Source of the DNA: Atrina japonica
Taxonomy: Eukaryota > Mollusca > Bivalvia > Pterioida > Pinnidae
Assembly (NCBI GenBank): GCA_030159075.1
Contig: BROG01000646.1
Span: 124,001 to 188,000 of the forward strand
Direction: 5' to 3'
Length of the DNA stretch: 64,000 nucleotides
Shown here in pieces: positions 35,607-49,120 of the stretch. How positions within the stretch are numbered: position 1 is the stretch's first letter; each line of letters begins with the position of its first letter. The translations under genes were made by a program, and so were the position numbers. The notes beneath the pieces were generated by a model, which did no database searches, was not told the origin of the DNA, and saw only the letters and a list, made by a program, of their open reading frames with translations.

Positions 35607-38580
35607 AATGAAATACGTGAGGAACGAATCCTCTATCTTACTGAAAAAAGACCTGATAACTCGAGATCGGAAAAGTAGGAATATAAAACGCTAATGTTGA
35701 TGTTAGAACATGGTCCTGATTTTAAATTTCAATGTGAAGATAACCAGTTACCTTGAGGTTTAATTTTAATTCAAAGATAATTAATTCCTTTTTAAATGCT
35801 TTTAATAATGTTTGCCAAAACACATGGTATTTGTAGCTGTCAACGTGTGCATATACTGACATGAGACAAATGATATAGATGTAGGCCAACAAGTATTTTG
35901 GCAATTACCGAGAGGATCATCCTAGGAATCAGGTTGACTGTACATAGGAATATATATATATATATATATGTATATAAAAGAATGTTTATGCTTGTGTATA
36001 TCTCTTTTTTGGTTATTGTATATCAATCCAAGTCGTAAGCAGTCTGTTCCAATTCAATACACAGACCTAAATAATTTTATCACAATACACAGACCAAAAT
36101 AATTTTATGTGTTAGCAAACAGAACAAACCTTTTCAAAATGAATTGATGAAAAAGTAAATATTTACTAAACACCATGTAATTGCAAAAATGTTTTTATTT
36201 CAGTGATGTAGTGTTAAACACGGTTAAACACTTTTATAGTTTTCCAATTAATCAACAAAATACTTTCACAGAATTGTTCCCAAAGGATTCGTTCTGCATA
36301 CACAGAAGCACACAAAAATGGTACTAAAGACTCTGTCTTTATATAAACCATCAACCAGTCTAAAAAAAATTCCTTACATATAATAAAGAGGATGTATAAA
36401 TTTTGTACCAACAAAATAAAAAAAAGAGATATTTCCCTTCAAATAGAACAGTGATTATTGTATTTGAACATAAAACATGCCATCCTTGAATACAAACCAA
36501 CTTCTATTTAACAGGACATTAAATTTGTTCCCTTGTATCAAATTTTTCTATAAGATGATGCATTCAGCAAATGCTGAAAAATATTTACAAGTACAAAATA
36601 AATGATATATAATCTATAGCATAAATAACAACTAAGTTGGCACACTGTGACTCAAAATTTGATGTTGACTTCAATAAATATTTTGAGGGGTATATATATA
36701 TTAACAGTTCATCTAAGTATACTTACTAAATCATAAATATTATGTATATACATAATTATGAATGATATTGTTAACTGAATTCCCCAGACCAAAAAGAAAT
36801 GAAAAAAAAAATGAAAAAAGTCTAAAACTTAACTTTTAAGGCAAGTTTGATTTCCTTGTATTATTTTCTTTTTATAAATATAAAATGTGTCCACCTAGAC
36901 CTCAGATCAAAAGAATAAAGAATTCTTAACACTAGCAGATCTAGTTACAAAAAAAACATATACAAGTAACATGAGTAATGATGGCCTTGTTTACAATAAC
37001 TACCATCAAATCAGTTCCCCCTACCCTCACCCTTACCCTAAAAACCCAACAAACAGTAACAGAACCTGATCATTCTTGCTCTACATAAAGACAGAAATTC
37101 ATTTCAAAATGCATTACCAATACTCTGGTTCTTTGTCTTGGCGATAGAATAATTTAACTTGTTGTTTTAATGAAAATGCACCAATTCATATCTAATTTTC
37201 AAATCTGTACATGAATGAAAAATCACAGGGAGATTAAAGAGAATGTATACACACATATACAGGTCTACGAAGTTAAATTAGCATTTGCTTACAACTTTGA
37301 GTTTAAAATGAATCATAACAGGGCTGACAAACTTGTTTAGGAAACAAAATATTACAGCAACCAGTAGTACTTGGATTAATGTTTTACCTGTGCATTTCTG
37401 TTTTTAGAAAAAAAAAAATTAGGGATGGGTGTGCCACTTTATCTTGGCTTTTTAAAAAAAAACCAAAACATTTTATCAATATTACATAGTATTATTACTT
37501 AAACAACTATGACAACAACACTGCCTGTTAGAAATATCATAAAAACATCTAAAGTGCATTTCTAACATTTGTATGAAATGAAAAATTGACATAATCCTTT
37601 GTTTTGGAAATTGCATTACAATCAAGGAAGCGGTGGGTGAAAAAAATAATACTACAGCATCTGAGACACATGAGCTCCTCATATGAAACCCATGTAGAAA
37701 AATGCTGAATAATTTGTCATTTATTTGTTTCATTTGAAATTAACATCGCTATGACAAATTAATGAAGTACCTACATATATGATACTGTAAAGCAAAGATG
37801 CAACAAATAAGCAAAAAACATAAAAATGTGTATTGACATGGCATTTCTTTTCTCAAAGAGATCTATGATGTAAAATGTTCAATGTCCTGTAAGAAAATAA
37901 ATGTATAGCTCAAAATACATCTTAAATATATATATATAAGTGTGTGCGTATATATATATATGTACATAATGAATACTTAATTGCTAGCACACAATCTACA
38001 AACAATACCAAATGCTAGGAATACTGAGCACATGAGACCCTTAGAAGATCCAGAGTGGTGCTATAAGGTGGGACGAAAATAGAAATTACAATCATTTATC
38101 AACAAAAATGTTTTGTAATAGTAGAATAAAAATTTTCTTTCAACCTTCATAAGGTCATTACAATATTCTGTTTCAGGACATATTCTTGGAATCACATAGT
38201 AATGATTATTGTTTTTTCTCAATATATAAATAGAGAACACTAATATAGTACACTAATTACATAAAAAATCCAAAACAAAAATGAAAAAGACAAATACATC
38301 TACTCATAAACTTATCAATTTTGAGAACATAAATTATCTGTCAAATGATAATAATAGATGTCCTAGAGAACTAAATATACAACATATGATTATCATTAGT
38401 GACCTAACAAACTAAATATACACATGCAAAAAAGAAGAAAAAAAGAAAAAGAATTTAATGCCATTCAGTTAAGATATCATAAAATACATTGTCTTATCAC
38501 ATACTTGTGAATGAAAAAATATAGTACAGAAAGCGACAATCACTTAACAAATTCATGATATATATACCACATAATGTGTA

Positions 38581-38738
38581 TACAGTCAAACTTGCATTCA
38601 AGGCCACTTCTCTATATAGTGCATCTGTCCATAGAAGTCATTCAAATATAACCCTTGTTATCTATTTTATAATGAATAAACCTCTTTATAAAGGCCACCT
38701 CTGTATTTTGGGCACCTGCCTATAAAAGTTTGACTGTA
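38581..38738. mobile_element. Short TIR element (TACAGT family), copy 1
   Basis: Ends TACAGTCAAACTT and AAGTTTGACTGTA are exact inverted repeats. The interior repeats words such as AAGGCCAC and CTATA. About 158 bp, non-coding. Related to 39978-40143 and 45025-45208. Confidence 0.75.
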
Positions 38739-39977
38739 TCATGTGTATACTCAAAAGAACATGGACATAATGAAATGTTTATCTCAATATATCTTTTACA
38801 AACGAAGTACATCAACAAATGTCTATGATCCATAGCGATTTTATGAGTTGGTTCAAGATATTTGTCAATACTTATGCATGTAATATTCTTATGGTACATG
38901 TCAACATTCCAAAGAGCACTAACCAAGGTTTTACCACCCAAATACAAAACGTAGATAACAACACGAACAATACTGATTGATAAAAAAACTTACAATTCCT
39001 TTATACAGGAATACATGTATATGATTTGACAATGATGAAAAGGGGATACATGGCTCATTAAAGGGGTTTAATGGGGGAAACATAGATTTAATATTGCAGC
39101 AAAATTTTGGAGCACTTCCTTCAACAAGATGAAAATTCTCATCACTGATTTGTATCAACAATTAAACAATTAATGATCTATGCTAAAGTATGTAGACACT
39201 TGGATACAATACTAACTACAAAAAGCAGCTTTTTATTTGGAATGACAATGATCAAAATCACTTTTTTCACTTGAGTACATACGTTTTATAAAACAACCCT
39301 CCTTGTACAAAGTTATACATTGTAAGAGACTATGAAGAACAAATGATACATGCCGTCATAATACCATGAAAACATAGATAGGCTGAATACTCATCTCTAA
39401 ATGCCATTCATATTTTGCCACCTATGATTACAATTTTCAGAAAATTTGACGCAGCTACTCTCCACATTTTTAACAGGGACATTCTATTTGCAAGACTAAT
39501 GCTTAACACTAGAATACCGCAGGTGAGAGCTGACCATGAACTATAGAACTGAACTGGTGTGCTACAACAGTGATGGTTGATGTATGATATTGGCCCAGTC
39601 ATTGCGATGACGATTTCATATGTTTGACCATTAATTAGGACCGCCCGTGTCAGTTTAATGTTTTCCTTTTTCACAATAAAGGTATATATACATGTATTAG
39701 TATGGATAAATTGCAGTCCGAATTATACAAATAGCAATAGCACAATATAATAGATAGGCATAAAATAAAATTTTAATTGTTTGACGTTGCCTGCCTATCC
39801 ACACAAAATATTGCAGCCCTAATTAATTTTTTCACATTTTTGTATCCAGATTTTTTTTCCGGGTCCAGTTCCATTAACCAATCTTTGTGTTTTTGCTAAC
39901 CTGTTTCTTTAAAATATTGTTTACATACTTGAATCACAAACGTGAAACTCCTTCCTAGACCAGGGGAGTTAATTATA

Positions 39978-40143
39978 TACAGTAAAACCTGCTTTAGTGC
40001 CCACTTGTGTCTCAAAGACCATTTTTTGCTGTCCCCAATTGTACCATTTGTGTACAAATCAATCTCTATATAAAGACCACCTTCCTGTAAAGACCGGTCT
40101 TCTTGTGTGCCTAAAGAGGTCGTTATATACAAGTTTCACCATT
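39978..40143. mobile_element. Short TIR element (TACAGT family), copy 2
   Basis: Left end TACAGTAAAACCTG. The right end is degraded (AAGTTTCACCAT). The interior shares CTCTATATAAAGACCAC-type words with the copies at 38581 and 45025. Confidence 0.65.
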
Positions 40144-40496
40144 TACATTTGAATACACATATGAATCACCTTTCACATTAACTGTAAATGCCAGAATTTA
40201 CTGTTTTAAAAACATACACAGAGAATCAGGTAGTTATTAAAGCATACCCTTTCTTTGCTTTGTTTGATATTTCCTTTTCTAGAAAAACAATAATAATTTG
40301 CCTGCCTACCTACCTACCTACACCTGGAAGTTATGGACAGGCAACATCAAACAAACATATTTTTAACAGGGGCCCTACATGTACCTATTTCAATGAATTT
40401 TTGAATGACAAGTATGATGTAATTTACTTTGAAACAAACAGTAAATATCTTACAGATTATGAGAATCATCAATTAAGAACAGCTGAATTTGCTATA

Positions 40497-40885
40497 AGCT
40501 GGTGAATATCAAATATTACAACATGATGTAGGCATTTCTCACATGATCATTTAAACTACTAGCTGGTGAATATTCAATTTTGAGGCTCATTTCTAGCTGG
40601 TAAGTATTAAATTTTGCAGCTGGCTTCAGTTTTTTCACTCGTCTATTTTCAACTTCTAGCTGGTGAATATGAAAGTTTGCAGCTTACTACTAGATGGTGA
40701 ATATCAATTTTTAGCTTATTTCACAAAGGCTATTTCACTTAATCATTTTCAACTACTAGCTGTCAAATATTAAAATTTGCAGCCTGCTATTAGCTGATGA
40801 ATATTAAATTTTACAGCCCACTTTAGGCTATTTCACTTGTCTTTTTTCAAACTCTAGCTGGTGAATATAAAATTCTATAGCCTCC
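40497..40885. repeat. Degenerate tandem repeat (AGCTGGTGAATAT units)
   Basis: At least eight occurrences of (T)AGCTGGTGAATAT(T/C/A)AAATTTTGCAGC-like units, separated by variable spacers that contain TATTTCACT and TTTTCAACT. A diverged minisatellite or an amplified small element. Confidence 0.75.
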
Positions 40886-41017
40886 ATTTCAAGAACAATT
40901 TATGAATCATTGTTTGTATTCAATACATCTTTGCAGCTTATCTCAAAAATCAGACACGGAATAAGTTAAAGCTATGTAAAATAAATATATATATAAATCC
41001 CCTTAAACAAAACTTGA

Positions 41018-41023
41018 TTTATT
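41018..41023 (-). promoter_or_regulatory. Possible poly(A) signal of the - strand gene
   Basis: AATAAA on the - strand about 290 nt beyond the stop at 41314. It is the nearest canonical signal noticed; others exist further on, so usage is uncertain. Confidence 0.3.
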
Positions 41024-41313
41024 TCCATCCCAAACATTCATTCATCATGTATAATGGATTTCCCTTTGTGAATTATCTCCCTGTGTATATTACTATGATA
41101 ATTATAAAGCCACCTTCCAATAATGCCAAAATGTGGCACGGAACAAATGTTGTCAATACCAAAGGACTTTCCTGTATTACAGCAAGGTGGTATAAAATGT
41201 GAAAGAATAAGGTTTAAACCAAACATATAAGTAATATACTTTTGGAATAGACTACACAAAAATGTCACTGATGTCTGGTCCTATAGTTTCATTTGTGAAA
41301 TACAGTGTCAAGG

Positions 41314-41518
41314 TTATGTTGATGATAAGTCTTTCATTCCTAAGTCTTGCATTCCTTCCATCAAAACCTGCTCTGATGAATCAGTTAATTTTTCTAGCAT
41401 ATATGCTTGCTGAATATTTGCTGGCAGACTACAAGATCCATCCCAACGTGCTTCATGAAAAGAGTGGGACTGAAAAAGAGCAATAGTTCAAACAATTTAG
41501 TGACTTGGAAGACTTTCT

Positions 41519-41602
<84 letters not shown>

Positions 41603-44600
41603 TTTTTAACTTTCAAGACACTTATACTGAGTGATGACAATGATTTTAGGAATGTTCTATCAATGAGTGAAAATAATGATATTACATTCCAGAATTTAAT
41701 GGCCTGATCCTGTCAAACGAAAGAGAAGTGACATGTCCGACTCAAGAATGAACTTTCCTGGAGAATCGGACAAACCTGACTGTTGAGTCATGCACAACAA
41801 CAAAAACATTCCTGTTGTGATACAGCAATAATGGTAATGAAAAGAATGGTGAGAAAGATGATACATAGAGAGTTGACTGTACTTATATTTCTAATCATGG
41901 CCTGAAGAGTTGAACATAATTACAGTGACTCCAAAAATAATACCAAAAGGACATAGTAGTAGAGCGAGTCTTAAGAGACCTTTCTCATGGAAAACCACCT
42001 TTATGTTGAGACAAATTCTGAAAACCAGTTAGTTAAACGGGCATTAGTTGTGGGTTTGTTTCTTTCCATTTTCACCTTTGTTATCTTCTTATATTGATAT
42101 ACAATAACAAAAAAGATATAAATGGGCATAAAAATAATTAAATTCCTATATATTTGGTGAAAATTGCTTGAGAAATAAAGGCCTGGTTCTATTTCAATGG
42201 CAACTGATTAACTTAACCTTACTTTTTGTATATGAAAACCACACTTCATATGACCTTATTTTCAAAAAGTATATAAGATTTTTGTGCCTTTGTATAACTC
42301 TTATTTGTTATTGTACATCAAGTACAAGTAGACAAAAAATTGCCTCTCTAAGCAATCCTTTGGGTAAAATTGTATTGAGAGACCACATGCCTTGACGACA
42401 AACAAAGAGGCAATCCTCACCAGGGACAAAAAGCACACAGGGTAATCTCTCAAGTCAGATACCACAGTATTAATCTTGCAAGTTAAGCAAATCATGTTGA
42501 TACTTACAGATTTAACATCTCTGGTCCATACTTTATTACACTGACCATTACATATTGGACATGGTCTTGTCAGTGGATGACCACCACATTCTCTACAATC
42601 TGTACTTAATTTCCCGTCATACCAACATTGCCCACATCTGAAAAGAGATCAAAATATTAAAAGCTATATGCTAAAGGAACTATATGAATGCATCTCTATT
42701 TATAAGGCTTACTAATTTTTGTTATCCCTTCCCAATATAAATGATACCAATCAAATATGAAAAAAATCAGCCAAATGTTTTGGGTTTTTAACAAAGATTG
42801 AAAGTTTTTAAAATCTGGATAAAGCACACCTCCAATTATTGCATGACAATTTGAATTCTGAATGATGTTTCAGGCCATGCTCAACAATTTCTCAGTTACA
42901 TGGTGATGGTCAGTTTTTCATGGTGGACGAGAAAACCTTGTTACAATGTACCCGGGAAGATACCACCAGCTTTCCATTAGTAAACTAGCAAACTTTCTCA
43001 CAAAAATGTGGGGTTCCTACCTGCACTAACCAGAAGTGAGAGACTTTATGATTTAAAGCAAGATGTTCTAACCACTCGACCACAGAAGCTGCCCCCCCCA
43101 CCCCCCCCTTGTATGACAATGGATTGTAATAAATCACCTTCTTAGCCATTGTTACATAAAAAATAGATTTAATTTGAACTGATTTTGACTTTGAATAATG
43201 TTTACACAACACTCAACAATTTTTCAGTTGTATGGTGGCGGCCAGTTTTTAATGTTGGAGGAGAGAACCCGGTCACAACGTACCCGGGTAGAGACCACCA
43301 AACTTTCTAACAAAAATCAGCTTTGATTCCAGCGGGGCTTGACCCAGTGCTGACCAGAAGTGAGAGACATCATAGTTTAAAGTGCAGTGTTCTAACAACT
43401 CAGCCAAGGAGGCCCCCAAATTATCAAAAAGATAACTTCTTTTATGTTTGATACTTACAAATGACAGGTATTTATTTTACGTTGGTATGCATTGGATTTC
43501 ATCATTACCTCTACCTCTTCTTTTGAATATTCCTTCTCCTCGGTCTGATCCCCGGTTGTGTAGTATACAGTAGCCCGGGGACCATTCAGTAATTCATCTG
43601 TTTGTAGGAAAATAAAAGCTTTCATTAGCAGATTATTTACTTTGCTGTTTAAATGCATGGTAAGCAGGGTCAATGCAATTCTCAAAATACTGTATGAACA
43701 GGTAGGGACTTTTACGGCTGATACTGGGCTATATTCCCAATCGCAAATCATATCTTTATTCCCAATTTTTTTTTTCTAAAACATTCCCAATCATGATCAT
43801 ATAACATAACACCTTTTCATTATCTCATTTTTATGCTGAAAAAAGATAAAAAAAAAAGACTGCAAAAAAGCCGACATGGTTTGGTTTTTTTTTTTTTACA
43901 CTTTTTTGGGAATGAGAACTGTGACTTTTGAATAGGGAATTTCAGAAAATTTGTGAAATCTAAAAATACACACAAACTGTTTGAAAAGTACAAGTGTCTC
44001 TTCAAATTTATTGGTATTTGATTTCAATGGAGAAATCTGACAGCAAATTAGGAAATATATGCATTTTGTTTTTTTGGCATTGAGAGAGGGACCTAACTTT
44101 GTCCCCCTACTAGGGGTGGAAAATCCCTAATAAATCATCTATTTACAGGATATTTCAACCTTGTACAAGTACACACTACAAATATGATTGTTTTGCCTTG
44201 GAATGAAATGTTGTCATTTTATTGGATATCGAGAGTCACGTTACTGCCGTCCATGCTTCTATGGACAGTTAGTAGCAAAAAATAAATGGCAATGGTGGAT
44301 GAAAGGAAACGCTATTCTGTGCAGAGTGGCAATTTAGGACATTTCCTAAATAAGAATATAGTCCTTGACAAAATAAAACAGTTATTAAGTTTGTTACTAA
44401 CCTTTGCCTTCCATGGACTTGATCAACCCAACATATTTCCATGGCCGGTCAGTAACAAACCTAATAACTAATTATATAATTTCCACATTTGCAACTACAT
44501 GGTACCTAATTTCAATATCTGCTAAATTAGGTTAAATGTTCAAATTGTTTTGTTTGTTTATTGTTGTTTAACGTCCCACTCAAGAATCTTTCACTCACAT

Positions 44601-45381
44601 GGAGACGTCACCAAATGCCAATGAAGGTCTTCAAATTCTGGCCTATGCTCGGCACTTGAACAGTGAGGGTTCTTTAATGTGCCAACTCCTACTGTGACAC
44701 GGGACCTCGACTTTTACTCTCTCATCAAAAGGACAGGAAACCAACCTGCCACAAGCTGGACTCGAACTCAGGACATCATGATCAAAAGTCGAGTGTGCTA
44801 CCGAATGAGTTTAAATGTTCAAAAGTACATGTACTTACTAAATCAACACACAGAACACACTTTTAACCCATTCACCCCTGGAGACACATTTGGACAAGTC
44901 TAAGTCATTGATTTACAGCAGAGTCCATTGTTTTTCAGGGGTTGATGTGTTAAGTGTAAAATATAATTGCTATAACAAAGACATAGGCATTGAGGATATT
45001 GTACATGTAAGTCTTCACTATATGTACAGTAAAACCTGCTATAGCGGCCACCTCTATATAAGGATTACCTGTTTATAAAGACCAGTTTTTTCAAGTCCCT
45101 TGACTGCATACTTCAATTAAATTGAACCCGTGTATAAGGTTCACCTGCACATAGAGGTCAATATTTATTGGTCCCTTGGGTGGCCCCTATATACAGGTTT
45201 CACTGTACATCACAGAATTGACTTCGCCAAATCCACTGTGACCCAAATATTTCATCAATTACATACCTTCGCCTTCAGCTGCAGCAGTCATGTTCACATC
45301 CATTGGCATAGCCTCATCTACTGGACTATTGTCTTCATCAAAACCCTCATCGCCATCATCTTTTCCAAAATTGCCATCCAT
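41314..45381 (-). CDS. Small Cys-rich protein, pinocchio-like (tentative), four exons
   Basis: Exons 45381-45267, 43597-43459, 42637-42508 and 41469-41314 join in phase with GT/AG borders (phases 1, 0 and 0) to give 179 residues ending in TAA. Exon 1 begins MDGNFGKDDGDEGFDEDN, an acidic N-terminus. Exon 2 carries GPRATVYYTTGDQ and an acidic helix. Exon 3 holds a cluster of eight cysteines, or nine with the last one of exon 2 (TCHLCGQCWYDGKL, CREC, CPICNGQC), that looks zinc-binding. The last exon has HEARWDGSCSLPANIQQAY. No signal peptide or membrane helix. The Cys pattern and WDGSCSLP tail resemble the metazoan protein pinocchio as I remember it; this is unverified. The frame extends upstream of the chosen ATG to an AG, so an extra 5' exon is possible. 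Confidence 0.8.
41522..41597. repeat. (AG)n microsatellite
   Basis: About 75 bp of AG repeat in the last intron of the - strand gene, 50 bp upstream of its terminal exon. Confidence 0.97.
42830..43410 (-). repeat. Two tandem degenerate tRNA-like SINEs
   Basis: Two direct copies (about 42830-43095 and 43160-43410, offset about 332) share TGTACCCGGG(A/T)AGA, CTTTCT(C/A)ACAAAAAT and ACCAGAAGTGAGAGAC. Read on the - strand, each begins with a tRNA-like A box (TGGTCGAGTGGTTAGAAC / TGGCTGAGTTGTTAGAAC). A different family from the SINEs at 22722 and 44545. Located in an intron. Confidence 0.6.
44545..44810 (-). repeat. tRNA-derived SINE with target-site duplication
   Basis: Same family as 22722-22974: B-box region GAGTTCGAGTCCAGC, GTCCCGTGTCACAGTAGG, GTTAAACAACAATAAACAAAC. 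It is flanked by 13-bp direct repeats TTAAATGTTCAAA (44532-44544 and 44811-44823). The tRNA head lacks its first bases, as expected of 5'-truncated insertion. It lies in the first intron of the - strand gene. Confidence 0.85.
45025..45208. mobile_element. Short TIR element (TACAGT family), copy 3
   Basis: Ends TACAGTAAAACCTG and CAGGTTTCACTGTA, 13 of 14 inverted matches, inside a TGTACAG/CTGTACA frame. The interior holds GCGGCCACCTCTATATAAGG and its degraded inverse. About 184 bp, non-coding. Confidence 0.8.
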
Positions 45382-48300
45382 TCTAGCTGGTGTTATACAT
45401 GAACCTGCTGTTGTGAAAACAAACTCTTGGTAACCAATAGTTAGATGATGTTGGTCTGGAAATATATTATTTAGTTTCGATTGTTTCTCTCTTGACTAAA
45501 GATATATATGACCCACAGAGCTTCATGAATCCAAACGATGATTGACAGACAAACCATCAATCTAAATTAAGTATACAGGTAGGGGCGGGGTAAAATAATC
45601 ACCTGAGGGTAATACATTATCGAAAAGGCGGGACTTCATGACTTCAGGTTATGAAAGTGATATCAAAGATCATGAGTTAGAAGATTATTTTTTTATTCAA
45701 AAATAAGAATTTGTCTGCACAATGGATCACAGGTCAAGTATGACAATGACCATCGTATTCCAGTATGGGTATTTCTCATTGCTAATTGATCTATTTTTCT
45801 CAGCTTCAGCGATAGGTTAGTAGCGAGTTGATGTTTGTGTCTGTAATGCATTTTTTTAAGGATGAGACTCGCGTCGCTTATTTGTGAGATAAAGCATTAT
45901 TCTCAAACTAACAGTTTATTGATAAATATTTAGTAAAACTAGGTTGCGTAACTAAAAATATTTCTTACTGTTATGCAAGTTTGTCGAACTCCGTGTTCAA
46001 AGCAAAACTTCAAAGTATGATGAATATACTAATGATTCGAGATACAGTTTTTCAGCATTGTAGTCAAACTTATGGTACGCTACAGAGAAATAAACATACT
46101 TTTACTTTGTGATAACACGTTCACACCGATTATGAGTTGGCAGTTTCAGCGGAATAAATAAGTCAAGTATAAAACACATTTGATGTTTACTATCCACATC
46201 ATACTACTAAGTACGTTAACTTATGCTGACAAAACATCGATAATACTTCAGCAGACCATGCTAGGCGGGAATTTTCCAAGTAATGTTAACAAATGTAAAG
46301 TAATATTAACCTGATTAATCATCGATATAATTTCAGTAGTTCACAGCCGCGAACTAAGGCGATAAATTTTTACATCGCAAACTGCGGCGATGATGTTTTA
46401 CATCGCAATCTGCGGCAACCTGCGTTCAGCTCAATAACTTGATCGCGGATTTGCGTCGGATTTATTGAGCAAGATTTATATGACCACTGCGATGACGTGA
46501 CTTTTGCGGAATCCGCGTGTACAATGTATCTAGATAAATATGCAATAACTGCATGTAATGCCTACATGTAGCATAAGTAAAACATAGCGAGATAAAGGCA
46601 AAGAATTAAAGCTACAACTGTTCATTTTTTGCTTATTTATTGCAAACAACTGTAAATAATGAATGAAAATTATTGCTCATCATTGTAGATACCAGTATTT
46701 GTTTCCTTGTTTGCTTTACACATCCCACCAAGAAAATTTCACTTAGATGGAGATGTCACCAGCTTTAGGTAACATGATTATGATGCTATAAGTTTTGTCA
46801 TGTCTGGGGTCAATATCATCAACATGTGAGTTTGGTAAATGGCCCCAATCCCCAATGCAAAAATTATTTTCTGTTTGTTTAAAAAAAAAAAAAAATCCAT
46901 GCAGCTTGTTTATCAATCCTCGATTTTTTTTTAAGTGAGATAGTGGTGTCTTCTGCGATGCCCGCACTGCACACTATAAACTATGTACACTTAGTCTAAT
47001 ACAGTGTTATTGATGCATCTTAAAATTGTGATGGTTTCAATACAAATCCATGTTTTTTTTATTTTCAATTACATAATATTTTAACCCTTTCACCCCCGAG
47101 TTTCTGAATGGTATATTCTTTTCTATTGTTTAAGACCAGTCTGTCTTCTTGTGACTCAATGAATTTATCTAAATAAATTGACTGTTATGACAGATAACAA
47201 ATTTAAATCTGTCTCCCAAAATTTGAAACTGGTGACAGATGTTGACAAATGGGGATTTTTTAAGGCACCACAAAATATTCAACCAGTTGAACCCGACGTG
47301 TAAACTAAATTAACTTTGTTTACAGTAGATCAAACATCATTTTATTAATTGCTCTTTTCTTTATTAATTTTATCAATTTTCCTTGTTTTGAGGGGGCAAG
47401 TGAATTCAGTTGAGGACAACCAAAGTTCTCAAATAAGTTGTCCACCCTGACAAGTGAATTTTTAATTCTTATTTCACACCCTGTGGCAGCCATGTTTGGT
47501 CCTAACCCCTTTTTGTTTACTTTATGTGGCTTTATGTGACATCACATGGTTATACTTCCTGTGAAGTTTGGTTCAAATTGACTCAATGGTTCTGGAGAAG
47601 TAGTCAAAAATGCCTAAATTTTAACAAATAAATCTAATATTTTCCATTTACTTAGGTGTCTGTAACCTTCACCTTTGACCTCATGACCTTGAAATTTTGT
47701 CAAAATGCTCCTTATGTGATTCCTATCACTTACTCATATATCTTTGAATACAAAAAATCAATCAATTTTGAGTTATTTAACAATTTATAATACAACTGTA
47801 TCCCATGTTACTGAAGTGCCCCCTAGTAGTTCGTTTATGAACAGATTCCAATTTCGTTTACAAACGTTTGTAGATATTGACTTAGAAATTATGCACATAA
47901 AATTTAAAAGTAATCTGATCATTGATTCAAGAGAAGATTTTTAAAGATATACCAAGCTTTGGTCTGTAGTTTGTTATATATTTGACTACTAGTGTAAATG
48001 CTAATGACGGACGACGCACGAGGACAGACAAAAGATGATTGCAATAGATCAACCGCCTTTGGCTCAGGTGACCTAAAAAAGTCACATTTTCGAGTGATTT
48101 GGATACACTGTAGACAGACCGATTCCTAAATTTGCCATGAACTGTAAAAAATAACATACATGTAGGGTGTCCATCCATATAAACATGCCTGCACATTCAA
48201 GGGGCTCTAATTTTCTTTATTTTCGAAACCAAAATCTAATCTATTCTAATAATAGCATAATGAGTTATCAGAGAAATGGGCTATCATAATGATGACCTGA

Positions 48301-49120
48301 TTCCATTCCAAAATTAAGCTACATGTACATGATTTCAATGAGTTTGTGGTAATGGTAAATGTCGAAATGTGCCAAAATGTACATAAAATGTCAAAATGTA
48401 GTACAAAATTGTTGAAATGGGAGGTATGGGGTGTTAAAATGTAGGGTATTTTAAGACTATATATATTGATATGATCTCCTAGAATGATTTTAAGTTCAGT
48501 ATATCAAACCCAAATCTTTGATGGGGCACGTTTATAGCCTAGATTCATAGCCTAATATAAGATTTGTACTTAATCCAGCTGTTGTGTTACAGTTTATAAC
48601 TTGTATGCTAATATTTAAGATATTTTTGGGTTTTATGACATTAATTATTTCATCATTCATGTATATGTAAAAATATGTTACTTGTCTTAAAATAACTTGT
48701 ATTTAGGGTATAGCCTTATTGATATGATCCCTTCATTTCGACACTGTTAAACCCAAATCTTTGATGGGGCATATTGTCGGCCTGTTTTTGTATGTACTAT
48801 ATACATTACTTCATCATTCATGTATATGTACATTTCAGTATATTTCGACACTGTTAAGATACTAAACATTATTTGGATCATGATATTAATATTCAACTAT
48901 TATAAAAATATTTGGATATCTATAGTTTAAAAATAATATATCTATAGTTGAGTACATTTTAGTACCATTAATTTTCGACCTTTTTGTGATACAATTTGAT
49001 ATTTCATTTACATTTCAGTACATTCCAGTATATTTTGGTATTTACCACTACCCTTTGTCCTGGGGAGTTCAATAGCTGAAACTGACTTTATCAGAGTGGC
49101 AGAGTCCCAGGAGACCACAA
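45382..49120. other. Upstream flank of the - strand gene; no gene recognised
   Basis: No coding exon found. A GCG-rich repetitive patch (46340-46530, words such as ACATCGCAA and TGCGGCGATG) and a mollusc-type interspersed repeat remnant (about 47460-48080, ending GGCTCAGGTGACCTAA) are visible. A degenerate ~270-bp direct duplication lies at about 48470-48850 (AACCCAAATCTTTGATGGGGC twice, TCATTCATGTATATGTA twice). Confidence 0.45.

Larger units (their letters stand above)
31512..40496. other. ~9 kb without a recognised gene
   Basis: AT-rich DNA with no convincing exon on either strand. It holds a mollusc-type dispersed repeat remnant (about 31840-31910, ending GGCTCAGGCGACCTAA), a direct duplication (33705-34100), an inverted R1 copy (35439-35606), two short TIR elements (38581-38738, 39978-40143) and short (TA)n tracts near 35950 and 37930. 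Part of the right side could be 3' flank of the - strand gene at 41314. Confidence 0.45.
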
